Below are positions 19,788-27,435 of a stretch of 64,000 bases of DNA, piece after piece (within the stretch, counting starts at the first letter, position 1; the number at the start of each line of letters is the position of its first letter). Origin of the DNA: Agrobacterium tumefaciens (lineage in GTDB: Bacteria > Pseudomonadota > Alphaproteobacteria > Rhizobiales > Rhizobiaceae); the NCBI RefSeq assembly GCF_013337285.1, contig NZ_SUPW01000006.1:62001-126000 (forward strand), given 5' to 3'. Made by a program: the position numbers and the translations under genes. Under the pieces are notes generated by a model that searched no databases, had not been told where the DNA came from, and saw only the letters and a program-made list of their open reading frames with translations.

Positions 19788-20963
19788 TTATCCCACTTTG
19801 GCCAATGGTAGCCGCAAGGTCGTGCCGATCATGATCATCCGAACCGCGTCTTCCGCGGAACGAGCAAGAAGCTTCGGAGCAGACGAGATGGCGTCTTCCA
19901 ATGAGCATGGCCGTGTCAGGATCGACGCGAAAGCATCGATACCGCAATCCAGATTGAGCCTCACGCCCTTGCCGATCGTACCTGCAAGCGCCACCACCGG
20001 AACACCGACCTCCTTGGCGCGCCGCGCGACCTCCGCAGGAACCTTGCCAAAGGGCGTCTGACCATCGAGGCTTCCTTCCGCGGTGATGACCAGATCGGCA
20101 TCACGAATGTAATCGTCGATTTCCAGATATTGCATGACAATCTCATAGCGGGGATGAAGTCTGCCGCAAAGCAGACCGAGAACGGCTGCTCCCAGTCCGC
20201 CCGATGCGCCAGCGCCCGGCGCTGAGCCGACATCAAGACCGGTGACGTCTTTGATGCGGGCTGCGTAGATTTCCATCGCCGCAGCAAGATCTTCCACCTG
20301 TTCCGGCGTCGCACCCTTCTGTGGCCCAAAGACGCGGGCGACACCACGCTCGCCAAGAAGCTGGTTGTGCCAGTTGACGGCGGCATCAATGCGCACATGT
20401 GCGAGGCGTGGGTCGCGGGGGCTGATGCCTATACGGTTCAACTGCGTCAAAGCTGCACCGCCACGATCCAGTTCGTTGCCGTTGACATCCAGCAGGCGGA
20501 TGCCGAGCGCCTGTGCCATGCCGGCACCGCCATCGTTGATGCCGCTATCGCCGCAACCGAGCAAAATCCGCTTGGCGCCCAGGTCGAGCGCTGCGCGCAC
20601 AAGCTCGCCGACACCATAACTTGTGGTCAGGCAAGGATTGCGACGATCGCGTGGGACGAGGCTGAGGCCTGCAGCAGCAGCCATCTCGATCACTGCTGTT
20701 GGCTCGGCGCCACCACCAAGGAAACCGACAAAGGCCTGCACCGGCTCTCCGACCGGTCCGGTGACGGTGACAGGATGGATCGTGCCATGGGTGGCGCCGA
20801 CCAGCGCCCGGGTGAATCCTTCGCCGCCGTCAGCCATCGGCACCTTGGTGACGACCGAGCCTGGAGATGCGCGCAGAACGCCTTTTTCGATGCAGTCAGC
20901 GGCCTGTTCGGCAGAGAGGCTCTCCTTGAAACCGGAAGGGGCGACAACGACGCGGAAGGGCAT
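19788..20963 (-). CDS. Glycerate kinase, type-1 (GarK/GlxK family)
   Basis: A 391-residue glycerate kinase that phosphorylates glycerate to phosphoglycerate with ATP. Family motifs include VVVAPSGFKESLSAEQAAD at the N terminus, VPMADGGEGF near residue 45, LGCGDSGINDGGAGMAQALG, and PGAGASGGLGAAV, with ITAEGSLDGQTPFGKVP near residue 300. ATG 20963 has an AAAGGA ribosome site. It lies downstream of the SLC13-type transporter gene on the same strand but is separated by a terminator, so the pair may share a substrate without being one transcript. Confidence 0.93.
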   Translation of the reverse strand: MPFRVVVAPSGFKESLSAEQAADCIEKGVLRASPGSVVTKVPMADGGEGFTRALVGATHGTIHPVTVTGPVGEPVQAFVGFLGGGAEPTAVIEMAAAAGLSLVPRDRRNPCLTTSYGVGELVRAALDLGAKRILLGCGDSGINDGGAGMAQALGIRLLDVNGNELDRGGAALTQLNRIGISPRDPRLAHVRIDAAVNWHNQLLGERGVARVFGPQKGATPEQVEDLAAAMEIYAARIKDVTGLDVGSAPGAGASGGLGAAVLGLLCGRLHPRYEIVMQYLEIDDYIRDADLVITAEGSLDGQTPFGKVPAEVARRAKEVGVPVVALAGTIGKGVRLNLDCGIDAFASILTRPCSLEDAISSAPKLLARSAEDAVRMIMIGTTLRLPLAKVG

Positions 20964-21053
20964 GGGAATTATCCTTTCATGACATGTTTGTGACATGAGG
21001 AAAACGTGATGGCCGAGTGCTTATTCCAGCCACCAAGAAATTTATTCGGCTAA

Positions 21054-21080
21054 ATAAAAAAGAGCCCATAGCCGGGCTCT
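21054..21080 (-). terminator. Rho-independent terminator after the SLC13 gene
   Basis: The stem AGAGCCC/GGGCTCT (21061-21067 with 21074-21080) is followed on the minus strand by a run of T (21060-21056). It lies 27 nt after the transporter stop codon at 21107 and well before the glycerate kinase start. Confidence 0.8.
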
Positions 21081-21106
21081 TGAGGCTTTTAGATTGTTGT
21101 TTTTGC

Positions 21107-22588
21107 TTATTGTTCTGTGGCGAATTCCTGTATCGGCCACAATACGGTTGCCACCAGAATAAGGAGAAACATGAAAGGCGGGACAAGGATGTAACCGAGC
21201 TTGCGCAGATCGGCCTGTGTAAAGGCCGGGGGCTCCAAGCCACCGAACAGCACGACCGGTTTCGCCGATACCATGGTCATCTGGCAAAAGCCGCTGGCCA
21301 GTGTGACGACCATCACAAGAATTGAGGGATCGACGCCGAGGGCCGAGAGCGGCAGCGCAAAGGCGGGGATGAGCACCGTGGCCCGCGCCGTGCGCGATGT
21401 GATCACCAGATGGGAAAAAGTGGCGATGATGACGGCAAACGAGATGATTGCGATCGGTGCGGTGATCATGCTTTGGCGAAAGAGGCTCACCAGCCGATCG
21501 GCCAGCATCTGGGCCGTGCCCGTTTCGATTAATGCTTCACCGATGACCAATGTTCCTGCCATGAACAGCAGCAGGTTCCATTCGACGGTTTTCAGGGCGG
21601 CTTTCAGCGTCATGCCGGAGACATTGGGCATGCACAACACAAGCGCTGCCACCACGCCGACCAGCGCCATGCCGATGCCGTGAAGGGATTGGGTGGAAAA
21701 CATCAACACGGTGGCGCAGACCACTGCGGCGACGGCGATCTGTTCGCGCGAAAGCGATGTGGGGCGTTTTGGTGAGACGTTTCCACCTGGTGCCATTTCG
21801 CGTTCCTCCCTCGTCAGGAACACGTGCAGAAGGATGATGCAGGCAATCAGGCAGGTAGCCAGTGAAAATGGGCCGGCCAGAACCAGCCAGCCGATGAAAT
21901 CCGGTTGGCTGCCGGTGAGGCGAGACAGGAAACCGGCAGCAACGAGATGTGCGCCGGCACCGATCAGTGACGCACCGGCCGAGAGCAGGATGACGGTGGG
22001 AAAAAGCAGGCCGAGTGCACGGGAAATCCGCGCATTGCCAATTGCGGATGACAAGCCAAGATAGACCGGCATCAGGATTGCGGCGCGGGCAGATGTCGAG
22101 GGAATGATAAAAGCGGTTGCGAAGGTAAGAAGCGTCAGCATCCAGAACATCGAGCGGATACTGCGCATCCTGGGCATCAGGCGATCCATCACCTGCTCGA
22201 TCAGGCCCACATGCCGCAACACGCCGGCAATCACGAAGGCCGACAGAAGCAGCCAGATGATGTCATTGCCCAGCGAGCGATAAACCTGATCCTCCGGTAT
22301 GGCGCCGACGACAGCCAATGCGACAGCACCTGCCAGCGCGACCGGAGTCTCCGGCAACTCAAGGATGGTCCATGCGGTGATCGCCGAGAAGAAGATGAAG
22401 AGCGTTGCCCGCATCGACATAGTCAGGCCATCGATTGCCAGAAAGATCAGCACGGCTGCAAAACCGATGAGCAGTGCTGCGACCACCTGCTTGAGATGTT
22501 TCAAAGATACAACAGGTTCGGATACCACAGTCGCCGTTTGGTCTTTCTGCGGATTTGCCATGGGCAAGGACATGAGGTGCGCCACCAC
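21107..22588 (-). CDS. SLC13/DASS-family anion transporter
   Basis: A 493-residue membrane protein with about 11-12 helices, in two homologous halves typical of the divalent anion:Na+ symporter (SLC13) group. Landmarks are LPETPVALAGAVALAVVGAI, the pore loop FIIPSTSARAAILMPV in the first half, and SRTARATVLIPAFALPL in the second half. The SxT-like motifs (STS, TSRTA) match the Na+/anion site. GTG 22588 or 22585 follows an AAAGGAGG ribosome site. Family substrates are sulfate and di- or tricarboxylates; the adjacent glycerate kinase suggests a small hydroxyacid, but this is inference. Confidence 0.82.
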   Translation of the reverse strand: MVAHLMSLPMANPQKDQTATVVSEPVVSLKHLKQVVAALLIGFAAVLIFLAIDGLTMSMRATLFIFFSAITAWTILELPETPVALAGAVALAVVGAIPEDQVYRSLGNDIIWLLLSAFVIAGVLRHVGLIEQVMDRLMPRMRSIRSMFWMLTLLTFATAFIIPSTSARAAILMPVYLGLSSAIGNARISRALGLLFPTVILLSAGASLIGAGAHLVAAGFLSRLTGSQPDFIGWLVLAGPFSLATCLIACIILLHVFLTREEREMAPGGNVSPKRPTSLSREQIAVAAVVCATVLMFSTQSLHGIGMALVGVVAALVLCMPNVSGMTLKAALKTVEWNLLLFMAGTLVIGEALIETGTAQMLADRLVSLFRQSMITAPIAIISFAVIIATFSHLVITSRTARATVLIPAFALPLSALGVDPSILVMVVTLASGFCQMTMVSAKPVVLFGGLEPPAFTQADLRKLGYILVPPFMFLLILVATVLWPIQEFATEQ

Positions 22589-22762
22589 TTGGCCTCCTTT
22601 GGATTACGCCGTCATCAGAAGGCTGTTTCAGATCGTGGGGAGGCGGTCAGTCGGCCTTGGATCTCCCTGTGTCTGGTTGTGAACGTTTGATGACGGCTGA
22701 TATTCCCGGCCGTGATGCTTTTTCGAGAAAAGAAGAGATGCCGAAAAAAATGTATGGCGCTC

Positions 22763-22787
22763 GGAATAAACCGGCTTCAACGGCGTT
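22763..22787 (+). promoter_or_regulatory. Predicted ECF-sigma promoter of the Asp-rich protein gene
   Basis: GGAAT (22763-22767), 16 nt, then CGTT (22784-22787) matches the GGAA(C/T)-N15-17-CGTT form of many alphaproteobacterial ECF promoters. The same GGAAT-N16-CGTT arrangement occurs upstream of the subtilase gene, and a near-identical one upstream of the sigma gene itself. The start codon at 22829 is about 41 nt downstream of the -10. Confidence 0.6.
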
Positions 22788-22828
22788 CATCGACTGGTAT
22801 CGACATGAAACATGGAAGGAGAACAGTC

Positions 22829-23083
22829 ATGAGCCAAGTTCTTGCCACGAGCGCGATGGCCCTGCTTGCCACCGTCACACTGGCGGCGTCAGTACATCAG
22901 GCCCAAGCCATGCCGCAGGTGCACCCGCACACAGTCGCATCCTCGCAGGTTATCCTGGTGGGCGATGATGATGACGACGATCGCCGTTATGACCGTCGGT
23001 ATCGTGGCGGGGATGACGGATGGCCGAGATTTCGTGGCGGTTCCCGTGACTATGACGATGATGACGACGACGATGATGATTGA
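22829..23083 (+). CDS. Small exported aspartate-rich protein
   Basis: An 84-residue protein of unknown function. ATG 22829 has a GGAAGGAG ribosome site. Residues 1-27 form a signal peptide (TLAASVHQAQAM). The mature part has two acidic runs, six Asp near residue 47 and nine Asp at the very C terminus, around an Arg/Gly-rich middle (DRRYDRRYRGGDDG). Such polyaspartate tracts could bind divalent cations, though this is inference. The divergently arranged subtilase at 23162-24562 also begins its mature chain with an Asp/Gly-rich region, and both genes have the same ECF-type promoter pattern, so they likely belong to one stimulon. Confidence 0.7.
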   Translation: MSQVLATSAMALLATVTLAASVHQAQAMPQVHPHTVASSQVILVGDDDDDDRRYDRRYRGGDDGWPRFRGGSRDYDDDDDDDDD

Positions 23084-23112
23084 TATTCCGTCATCGAAAA
23101 CAGACATTTCGT

Positions 23113-23141
23113 GCCCGGCCATGCGCCGGGCATTTTGTTTT
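23113..23141 (+). terminator. Rho-independent terminator after the Asp-rich gene
   Basis: The stem GCCCGG/CCGGGC (23113-23118 with 23126-23131) is followed by ATTTTGTTTTC. It lies 29 nt after the stop codon and between convergent genes, ending before the subtilase stop at 23162. Confidence 0.75.
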
Positions 23142-23161
23142 CAGGCACAGCACTAGCGACA

Positions 23162-24562
23162 TCAACTCTGGCACAGAACCTTTGCGTTCAGAAGGCCCCA
23201 GCCGAAAATCGCGTCCTTGCCCGGCTCTCCCATGTCGTTTGCCGAACGCGTGAGGGCATCCGCAACCTCATCCGGTCTCATTTCGGGGGCGGCGCCGAGT
23301 AGCAGCGCGGCGGCGGCGGCGACGAAGGGTGCTGCAAACGAAGTGCCGCTCTTTTGCCTTCCACCGGAAACGGAAGCGGCTGTCCATACACCGACGCCTG
23401 GGGCAGCAATGTCAATATGCTCGCCACGAATCGCACGGCGGTAAGGCTTCATATTTCTGTCCACGGCCGTTACGGCGATTACATCCGCATAAGCTGCGGG
23501 ATAGACCGGCTTGGCGTTCGGGCCGTCGTTGCCGGCGGCCGCGATCAGGATTGTGCCCTTCGATATTGTGGCACGCACAGCCTGTTCGAACAGCCTGTTC
23601 GGCGGCCCGCTCAGGCTCAAGTTCACGATCCGGATGTTTCGGACGGCGAGCATATCGAGAGCCCGGATGAGATCATAAATGTCTGCGATATCGGCGGCCT
23701 TGCGATAACGCTGAAAGGCATCAATCGCGACCAGTTTGCCGCCGGGCAGCAGACCCGGAGCGCGGCTGCTGGCAGACCCGACCAGAAGGGCGGCAACGGC
23801 AGTGCCGTGCTGCGCTGCAGATGTCGGCTCCGCGCCGTCTCCCAATCGCAGCACTTCGATCGCCGCATCGGCAAGCGAGGCATGATCGGCGTTGATGGCA
23901 GTGTCGATCAGGCCGATCGGCAGGGGCGTGGCGCAGCTTGTGGCCCGTCCATACCCGGCATGCTGTGGCCAGTCGACGATATGCCTTGCCAGCTTGCAGT
24001 TGCCGCCGGGGCAGGGTGGCGTTTCCTTCTGCTCGGGCTGATAAAAATGATTGAAATCCACAGAAGCGGCAGGTGCCGCGGTGCCGACTGCCTGCCGGGC
24101 CGCCTCAAGCGTCATGCCGCGCGGTATCGTCAGCTTGACCATTTCGCTGCCGGTAAGCGCGATAGGCGTCCGTTCGTCGACTACGAACCCGTCCTGCATC
24201 AGGTTTGCGATCGTGGCCTCTTGGAGTCCCAACGCTACGATTTCATTTGGGGCACGATTGGGAACGGAGACGGTGCGTGTTGGGGGTGCGCGGCGTTCCG
24301 CCCGTTTGAATGGCCAGCCGAACAGCGAACGCAAATCACCTCGTGGCCGCCGAGCATCGTAGCCGTTTCCGCCATTGGAAGAGCCACCGTGGCTGCCGCT
24401 GCCACCATCGTCTCCATCGTCATCGCCTCCGTCGTCATCATCAGCAAACGCCGCGGTGATTCCGGGTGCGATACCAACGGACTGAAGCACTGGCGGCGCA
24501 GTCACGCCGCCGCCAGCGATGAGAATCGCGATAAAAAACCTGAAGCGGATCGGTGAAGTCAT
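23162..24562 (-). CDS. Exported subtilisin-like serine protease (S8 family)
   Basis: A 466-residue subtilase with the full catalytic triad: Asp220 (GLIDTAIN), His252 (QHGTAVAALL) and Ser408 (SGTSFAAPFVAA), plus oxyanion Asn345 (AAGND). Residues 1-40 are a signal peptide or anchor; residues 41-67 are an Asp/Gly/Ser low-complexity segment, and 68-210 probably form a propeptide-like domain. Start ATG 24562 lies 12 nt after a GGAGGT site; TTG 24568 with ideal spacing is an alternative. It is divergent to an ECF sigma gene whose promoter overlaps its own, suggesting it is a target of that sigma factor or processes a component of its signalling path. Confidence 0.85.
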   Translation of the reverse strand: MTSPIRFRFFIAILIAGGGVTAPPVLQSVGIAPGITAAFADDDDGGDDDGDDGGSGSHGGSSNGGNGYDARRPRGDLRSLFGWPFKRAERRAPPTRTVSVPNRAPNEIVALGLQEATIANLMQDGFVVDERTPIALTGSEMVKLTIPRGMTLEAARQAVGTAAPAASVDFNHFYQPEQKETPPCPGGNCKLARHIVDWPQHAGYGRATSCATPLPIGLIDTAINADHASLADAAIEVLRLGDGAEPTSAAQHGTAVAALLVGSASSRAPGLLPGGKLVAIDAFQRYRKAADIADIYDLIRALDMLAVRNIRIVNLSLSGPPNRLFEQAVRATISKGTILIAAAGNDGPNAKPVYPAAYADVIAVTAVDRNMKPYRRAIRGEHIDIAAPGVGVWTAASVSGGRQKSGTSFAAPFVAAAAALLLGAAPEMRPDEVADALTRSANDMGEPGKDAIFGWGLLNAKVLCQS

Positions 24563-24615
24563 CGACAAGGCGCTACCTCCGGTGGAAAACAGCCGAAGCA
24601 TTCCTAACATATACG

Positions 24616-24639
24616 GGAACGCTATCTTGGATAAACGTT
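24616..24639 (+). promoter_or_regulatory. Predicted autoregulated ECF promoter of the sigma gene
   Basis: GGAAC (24616-24620), 15 nt, then CGTT (24636-24639). The sigma start codon at 24680 is 40 nt beyond the -10. The -10 lies in the palindrome AAACGTTT (24633-24640), which also supplies the -10 of the divergent subtilase promoter. Confidence 0.6.
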
Positions 24640-24658
24640 TGTCTCGACAAAATATTCC
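24634..24658 (-). promoter_or_regulatory. Predicted ECF promoter of the subtilase gene
   Basis: On the minus strand, GGAAT (24658-24654), 16 nt, then CGTT (24637-24634). It shares its -10 palindrome with the oppositely oriented sigma promoter and has exactly the same form as the promoter in front of the Asp-rich gene. Confidence 0.6.
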
Positions 24659-24679
24659 GTATCGTGCCAAACAACATAC

Positions 24680-25222
24680 ATGACGAATGACACGCCCACA
24701 GTGCCGCAGCGGTTGGTTGAGTTTCTGCCCAACCTGCGTCGGTTTGCGATCTCGCTCTGCCATTCACGTGAATTGGCCGATGATCTCGTGCAGGCTGCTT
24801 GCGAGAGGGCAATCGTTGCGGCCGAAAGTTTTGCGCCCGACACCCGCTTCGATGCCTGGATGTTCCGCATCCTGCGCAATCTCTGGATCGATCATCTCCG
24901 CCGCGCCCGCACTGCAGGCCAGCAGGAGGAGATCGAGAAAGCTTATGACGTGTCGGTTCCTTCTGGAGAGACCGCAACCCATGCCCGCATGGAACTGATG
25001 GAAGTGGCGACCGCCATGCAGAAATTGCCGGAAGAACAGCGCGAAGTGCTGGTTCTGGTCTGCGTGGAAGAACTGAGCTATCGCGACGCGGCCGATGTGC
25101 TCTCCATCCCCATCGGCACGGTTATGAGCCGTCTGGCGCGGGCGCGTAAAAATCTGGCTGAACTGACGGGAATAAGTTTCGGGGAGAAACGTTCGTCCGA
25201 TACGAAAGGCGGCGTTGCATGA
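24680..25222 (+). CDS. ECF RNA polymerase sigma factor
   Basis: A 180-residue ECF sigma factor. Region 2 spans about residues 8-80 (LADDLVQAACERAIVAAESF and DAWMFRILRNLWIDHLRR) and region 4 about residues 112-165 (KLPEEQREVLVLVCVEEL, SYRDAADVLSIPIGTVMSRLARARKNL). No clear ribosome site precedes ATG 24680, so translation may start from a short leader. Its stop overlaps the start of the anti-sigma gene (ATGA, 25219-25222). The predicted promoter directly upstream has the ECF form, implying positive autoregulation. It is distinct from the FecI-type sigma of this window and lies 12 kb from it. Confidence 0.92.
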   Translation: MTNDTPTVPQRLVEFLPNLRRFAISLCHSRELADDLVQAACERAIVAAESFAPDTRFDAWMFRILRNLWIDHLRRARTAGQQEEIEKAYDVSVPSGETATHARMELMEVATAMQKLPEEQREVLVLVCVEELSYRDAADVLSIPIGTVMSRLARARKNLAELTGISFGEKRSSDTKGGVA

Positions 25223-25974
25223 CCATGGAACATTTTGACGACGAGACACTGATGGCGTTCGCCGATGGCGAACTTGACGCCGCGACCGGCCGGCGTCTGG
25301 AAGCGGCGCTTGAGACCGACGATGCCCTGGCCGAACGTCTGGCCGTCTTTCTCGACACACGAATGGCGGTTGGATCTGCCATGAAACCGCTGATCGATGA
25401 GCCGGTGCCTGAAGCGCTTGCCGCAAACGTGCGGCGTATGGCCGAAGCCGCTGAAACCAAGGCTGCGAGTGCGGCCGAAAACAATGTCCTTGCTTTCCAA
25501 CCACCCGGAAAGCGGACGGCAGCCCGCAGCGGGCAGCCGTGGATGATGCCGATCGCAGCCTCCATTCTTGCCGTCATCACTGGTGTCGGCGGTTATATGG
25601 CAGGGCGTGGAAGTGTCGAACCGGGTGCCGCCCTCGAAAGCGCCCTTTCCGCCGCCCTCGACCGGCAACCCTCCGGCAGCGATGTCGCGCTTGGCAAATC
25701 CGAGGCGCTGCATATCGTTTCGAGTTTTATCGATGGCCAGGGTGAACTCTGCCGGGAATACGAGGTGAAACGACAGAACGACGCGACGGCAACCGTTGCC
25801 TGTCGCTCGGATGGAAACTGGGTCACGCGTCTTGCTCTGTCGTCGCCACGTGCGGAGGGGTATGTGCCGGCATCTTCCCAGGAAACGATCGATGCCTATC
25901 TGGCCTCGATCGACGCCGGTGAACCGCTTTCCGCCGAAGCGGAAAAAAACGCGCTTGCGGGCAAGGCCGAATGA
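25219..25974 (+). CDS. Membrane anti-sigma factor
   Basis: A 251-residue single-span protein coupled by ATGA to the ECF sigma gene. The cytoplasmic N-terminal part (residues 1-105) begins DDETLMAFADGELDAATGRRLE, the usual opening of ECF anti-sigma domains; there is no zinc-binding HxxxCxxC. One membrane helix lies at residues 109-128. The periplasmic domain (130-251) contains a single Cys and the sequence GELCREYEVKRQNDATATVACRS, so it could sense envelope conditions. ATG 25225 is an alternative start. Release of the sigma factor presumably needs proteolysis or a conformational signal; whether the neighbouring exported protease contributes is unknown. Confidence 0.85.
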   Translation: MTMEHFDDETLMAFADGELDAATGRRLEAALETDDALAERLAVFLDTRMAVGSAMKPLIDEPVPEALAANVRRMAEAAETKAASAAENNVLAFQPPGKRTAARSGQPWMMPIAASILAVITGVGGYMAGRGSVEPGAALESALSAALDRQPSGSDVALGKSEALHIVSSFIDGQGELCREYEVKRQNDATATVACRSDGNWVTRLALSSPRAEGYVPASSQETIDAYLASIDAGEPLSAEAEKNALAGKAE

Positions 25975-26350
25975 TTTTTCAGATGCGCGCGGGATAAGTT
26001 CCGATCTGCACCGTTCTTCTCGCATATGCCGCGAGGAGAACGCGATCATGGCGCAGGTTTTGGGGCGAAAACAAGCCTTTGACCATTTGTTAAATTTAAG
26101 GCAGGGAAGACCAGTGTTTAACCAGGCCGCAGGTTCGTATCCCGTTCAACGCGAATGGGTTGGAGTGGCCCGCTTTACGGGCTAACGTGGTCCTAGGCAC
26201 CATGCTTTCGGAATGACTTAAACCAGACAAAATGCAGGGCTCATCGCCGAGGGACCCTCAAGTCTACCCTTGCAGATTGGGGTCACGAAAACGTTGGGAC
26301 GCGCGTGCACCTCGATCTACGTATTCCGGCGCACAGGATGGCTTTACGCC
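25975..26350. other. Intergenic stretch with one doubtful small frame
   Basis: A 376-nt gap between the anti-sigma gene and the convergent efflux operon. It contains the small frame 26048-26185 listed separately and no clear terminator. The text around 26130 contains a tRNA T-loop-like string but no paired arms. Nothing else is recognised. Confidence 0.5.
26048..26185 (+). CDS. Doubtful small hypothetical protein (45 residues)
   Basis: An ATG at 26048 with a GAGGAG ribosome site (26033-26038) opens a 45-codon frame rich in Arg, Gln and Val. It has no signal peptide or recognisable motif. The ribosome site is the only positive evidence; it may be a chance frame or a gene remnant. Confidence 0.22.
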   Translation: MAQVLGRKQAFDHLLNLRQGRPVFNQAAGSYPVQREWVGVARFTG

Positions 26351-27229
26351 TCAGTCGCTCCTCGGCTCAACAGAGACTGTTGCGGTCCTCCCCGCAATCA
26401 GGCTGACCGACTTCGGAACGTCGTCGATCTCAATTCGCACCGGAATCCTCTGGGCCAGGCGGACCCATGAAAATGTCGGAGCAACGCTAGCCAGCGAGCC
26501 TGCAGAATCGCTTCGCTCGCGATCCTCAATCCCGGCGGCAACACCTGCGACATGGCCGATAATCGGCTGCCGTTCTCCCATTATCTCGATCTTCGCGCTA
26601 TCTCCGACATGGATCCGCGGGAGTTTTGTTTCTTCAAAGTACCCCGCAACGTAGATGGCGTCACTTTCTATTAGCACCCCGACCGCATTTCCGGCGGAGA
26701 CATAGTTGCCTCGACGTAAAGGGAAGTTCGTGATTTTGCCCGAGACTGGCGCTCTTACGGTTGTTCGGTCAAGGTTCAGCTTCGCGAGATCAAGGGCGAC
26801 GAGTGCCGATTGGTAAGTGGCGTCTGCCTGGTACCGCAGGCTTTCTGCGTGCTGCCGCTCCTTGAGGCTGGCGGCTTCTTTGGAGGCGAGCAGTTGATAT
26901 CGTTCGAATTCGATTTTCGCCAGATTCGCTGCGGCCTTACTGCTCTGCACTTGGGCCTCTGCCTGGCGCAGAGAGAGTTCGAAACGGTTTGCTTCGATCC
27001 GAAACAGGGGCATCCCTTTCTCGACTTGCGCGTTGTCGGATACCAAAACCTCTGTGACGGGTCCCGACACATCTGGTGCCAGACGAACGATATCTGCCCG
27101 GATGTGAGCGTCCCGTGTCCACGGCGCTTCCATGTAGAAAGACCACAGGTGCCAGCTTAGAACCGCTGCGCAACATGTCATGGATAAGGTCAATAGGGCT
27201 CTGCCAAAGGTGATGGTAAAATTTGTCAT
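26351..27229 (-). CDS. HlyD-family membrane fusion protein (AaeA/EmrA-like)
   Basis: A 292-residue periplasmic adaptor with one N-terminal membrane helix (residues 10-28), a biotinyl-lipoyl half-motif (LAPDVSGPVTEVLVSDNAQV), a short alpha-hairpin at about residues 85-145, the second lipoyl half (RAPVSGKITNFPLRRGNYV) and a beta-barrel domain. It should join the FUSC inner-membrane protein to an outer-membrane channel in an aromatic-acid or drug efflux pump. ATG 27229 overlaps the DUF1656 stop by ATGA. The open frame upstream to 27493 lies inside that neighbour and is not used. It is the last gene of a four-gene coupled operon. Confidence 0.87.
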   Translation of the reverse strand: MTNFTITFGRALLTLSMTCCAAVLSWHLWSFYMEAPWTRDAHIRADIVRLAPDVSGPVTEVLVSDNAQVEKGMPLFRIEANRFELSLRQAEAQVQSSKAAANLAKIEFERYQLLASKEAASLKERQHAESLRYQADATYQSALVALDLAKLNLDRTTVRAPVSGKITNFPLRRGNYVSAGNAVGVLIESDAIYVAGYFEETKLPRIHVGDSAKIEIMGERQPIIGHVAGVAAGIEDRERSDSAGSLASVAPTFSWVRLAQRIPVRIEIDDVPKSVSLIAGRTATVSVEPRSD

Positions 27230-27435
27230 GTCTGCAACCAGTTGAGAACAGCGGAAAGCACGCCAAGGAGAGTGATATAAAGTGCGAGGTTGAACAGTGA
27301 GCGATGCCACACCGCTGAATAAAGCCTCAGTCTGCCGAACACCGGCATGAGCACCCGGAGCAGGCCGTATGCACACACCGCGAGTGCGGAGAACCAAGGC
27401 AGGAAGACACCATAGAGGTCGAATTGTCCGGTCAC
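27226..27435 (-). CDS. DUF1656 small membrane protein (AaeX-like)
   Basis: A 69-residue protein with two hydrophobic helices (about residues 8-28 and 46-66) and the GVFLPWFSALAVCAYGLLR start typical of DUF1656 proteins, which are encoded between FUSC and HlyD genes in AaeXAB-type pumps. It overlaps the FUSC stop and the HlyD start by four nt each. Its exact role in the pump is unknown; it may be an assembly subunit. Confidence 0.85.
   Translation of the reverse strand: MTGQFDLYGVFLPWFSALAVCAYGLLRVLMPVFGRLRLYSAVWHRSLFNLALYITLLGVLSAVLNWLQT

Noticed and set aside
22889..23122. Minus-strand frame rich in Ile/Val opposite the Asp-rich gene
   Set aside because: The Ile/Val runs are simply the complement of Asp codons; there is no sensible start or context.
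26120..26160. T-loop-like string suggesting a tRNA or attachment site
   Set aside because: GGTTCGTATCCC resembles a T-arm, but flanking bases do not pair and no D or anticodon arm fits upstream.
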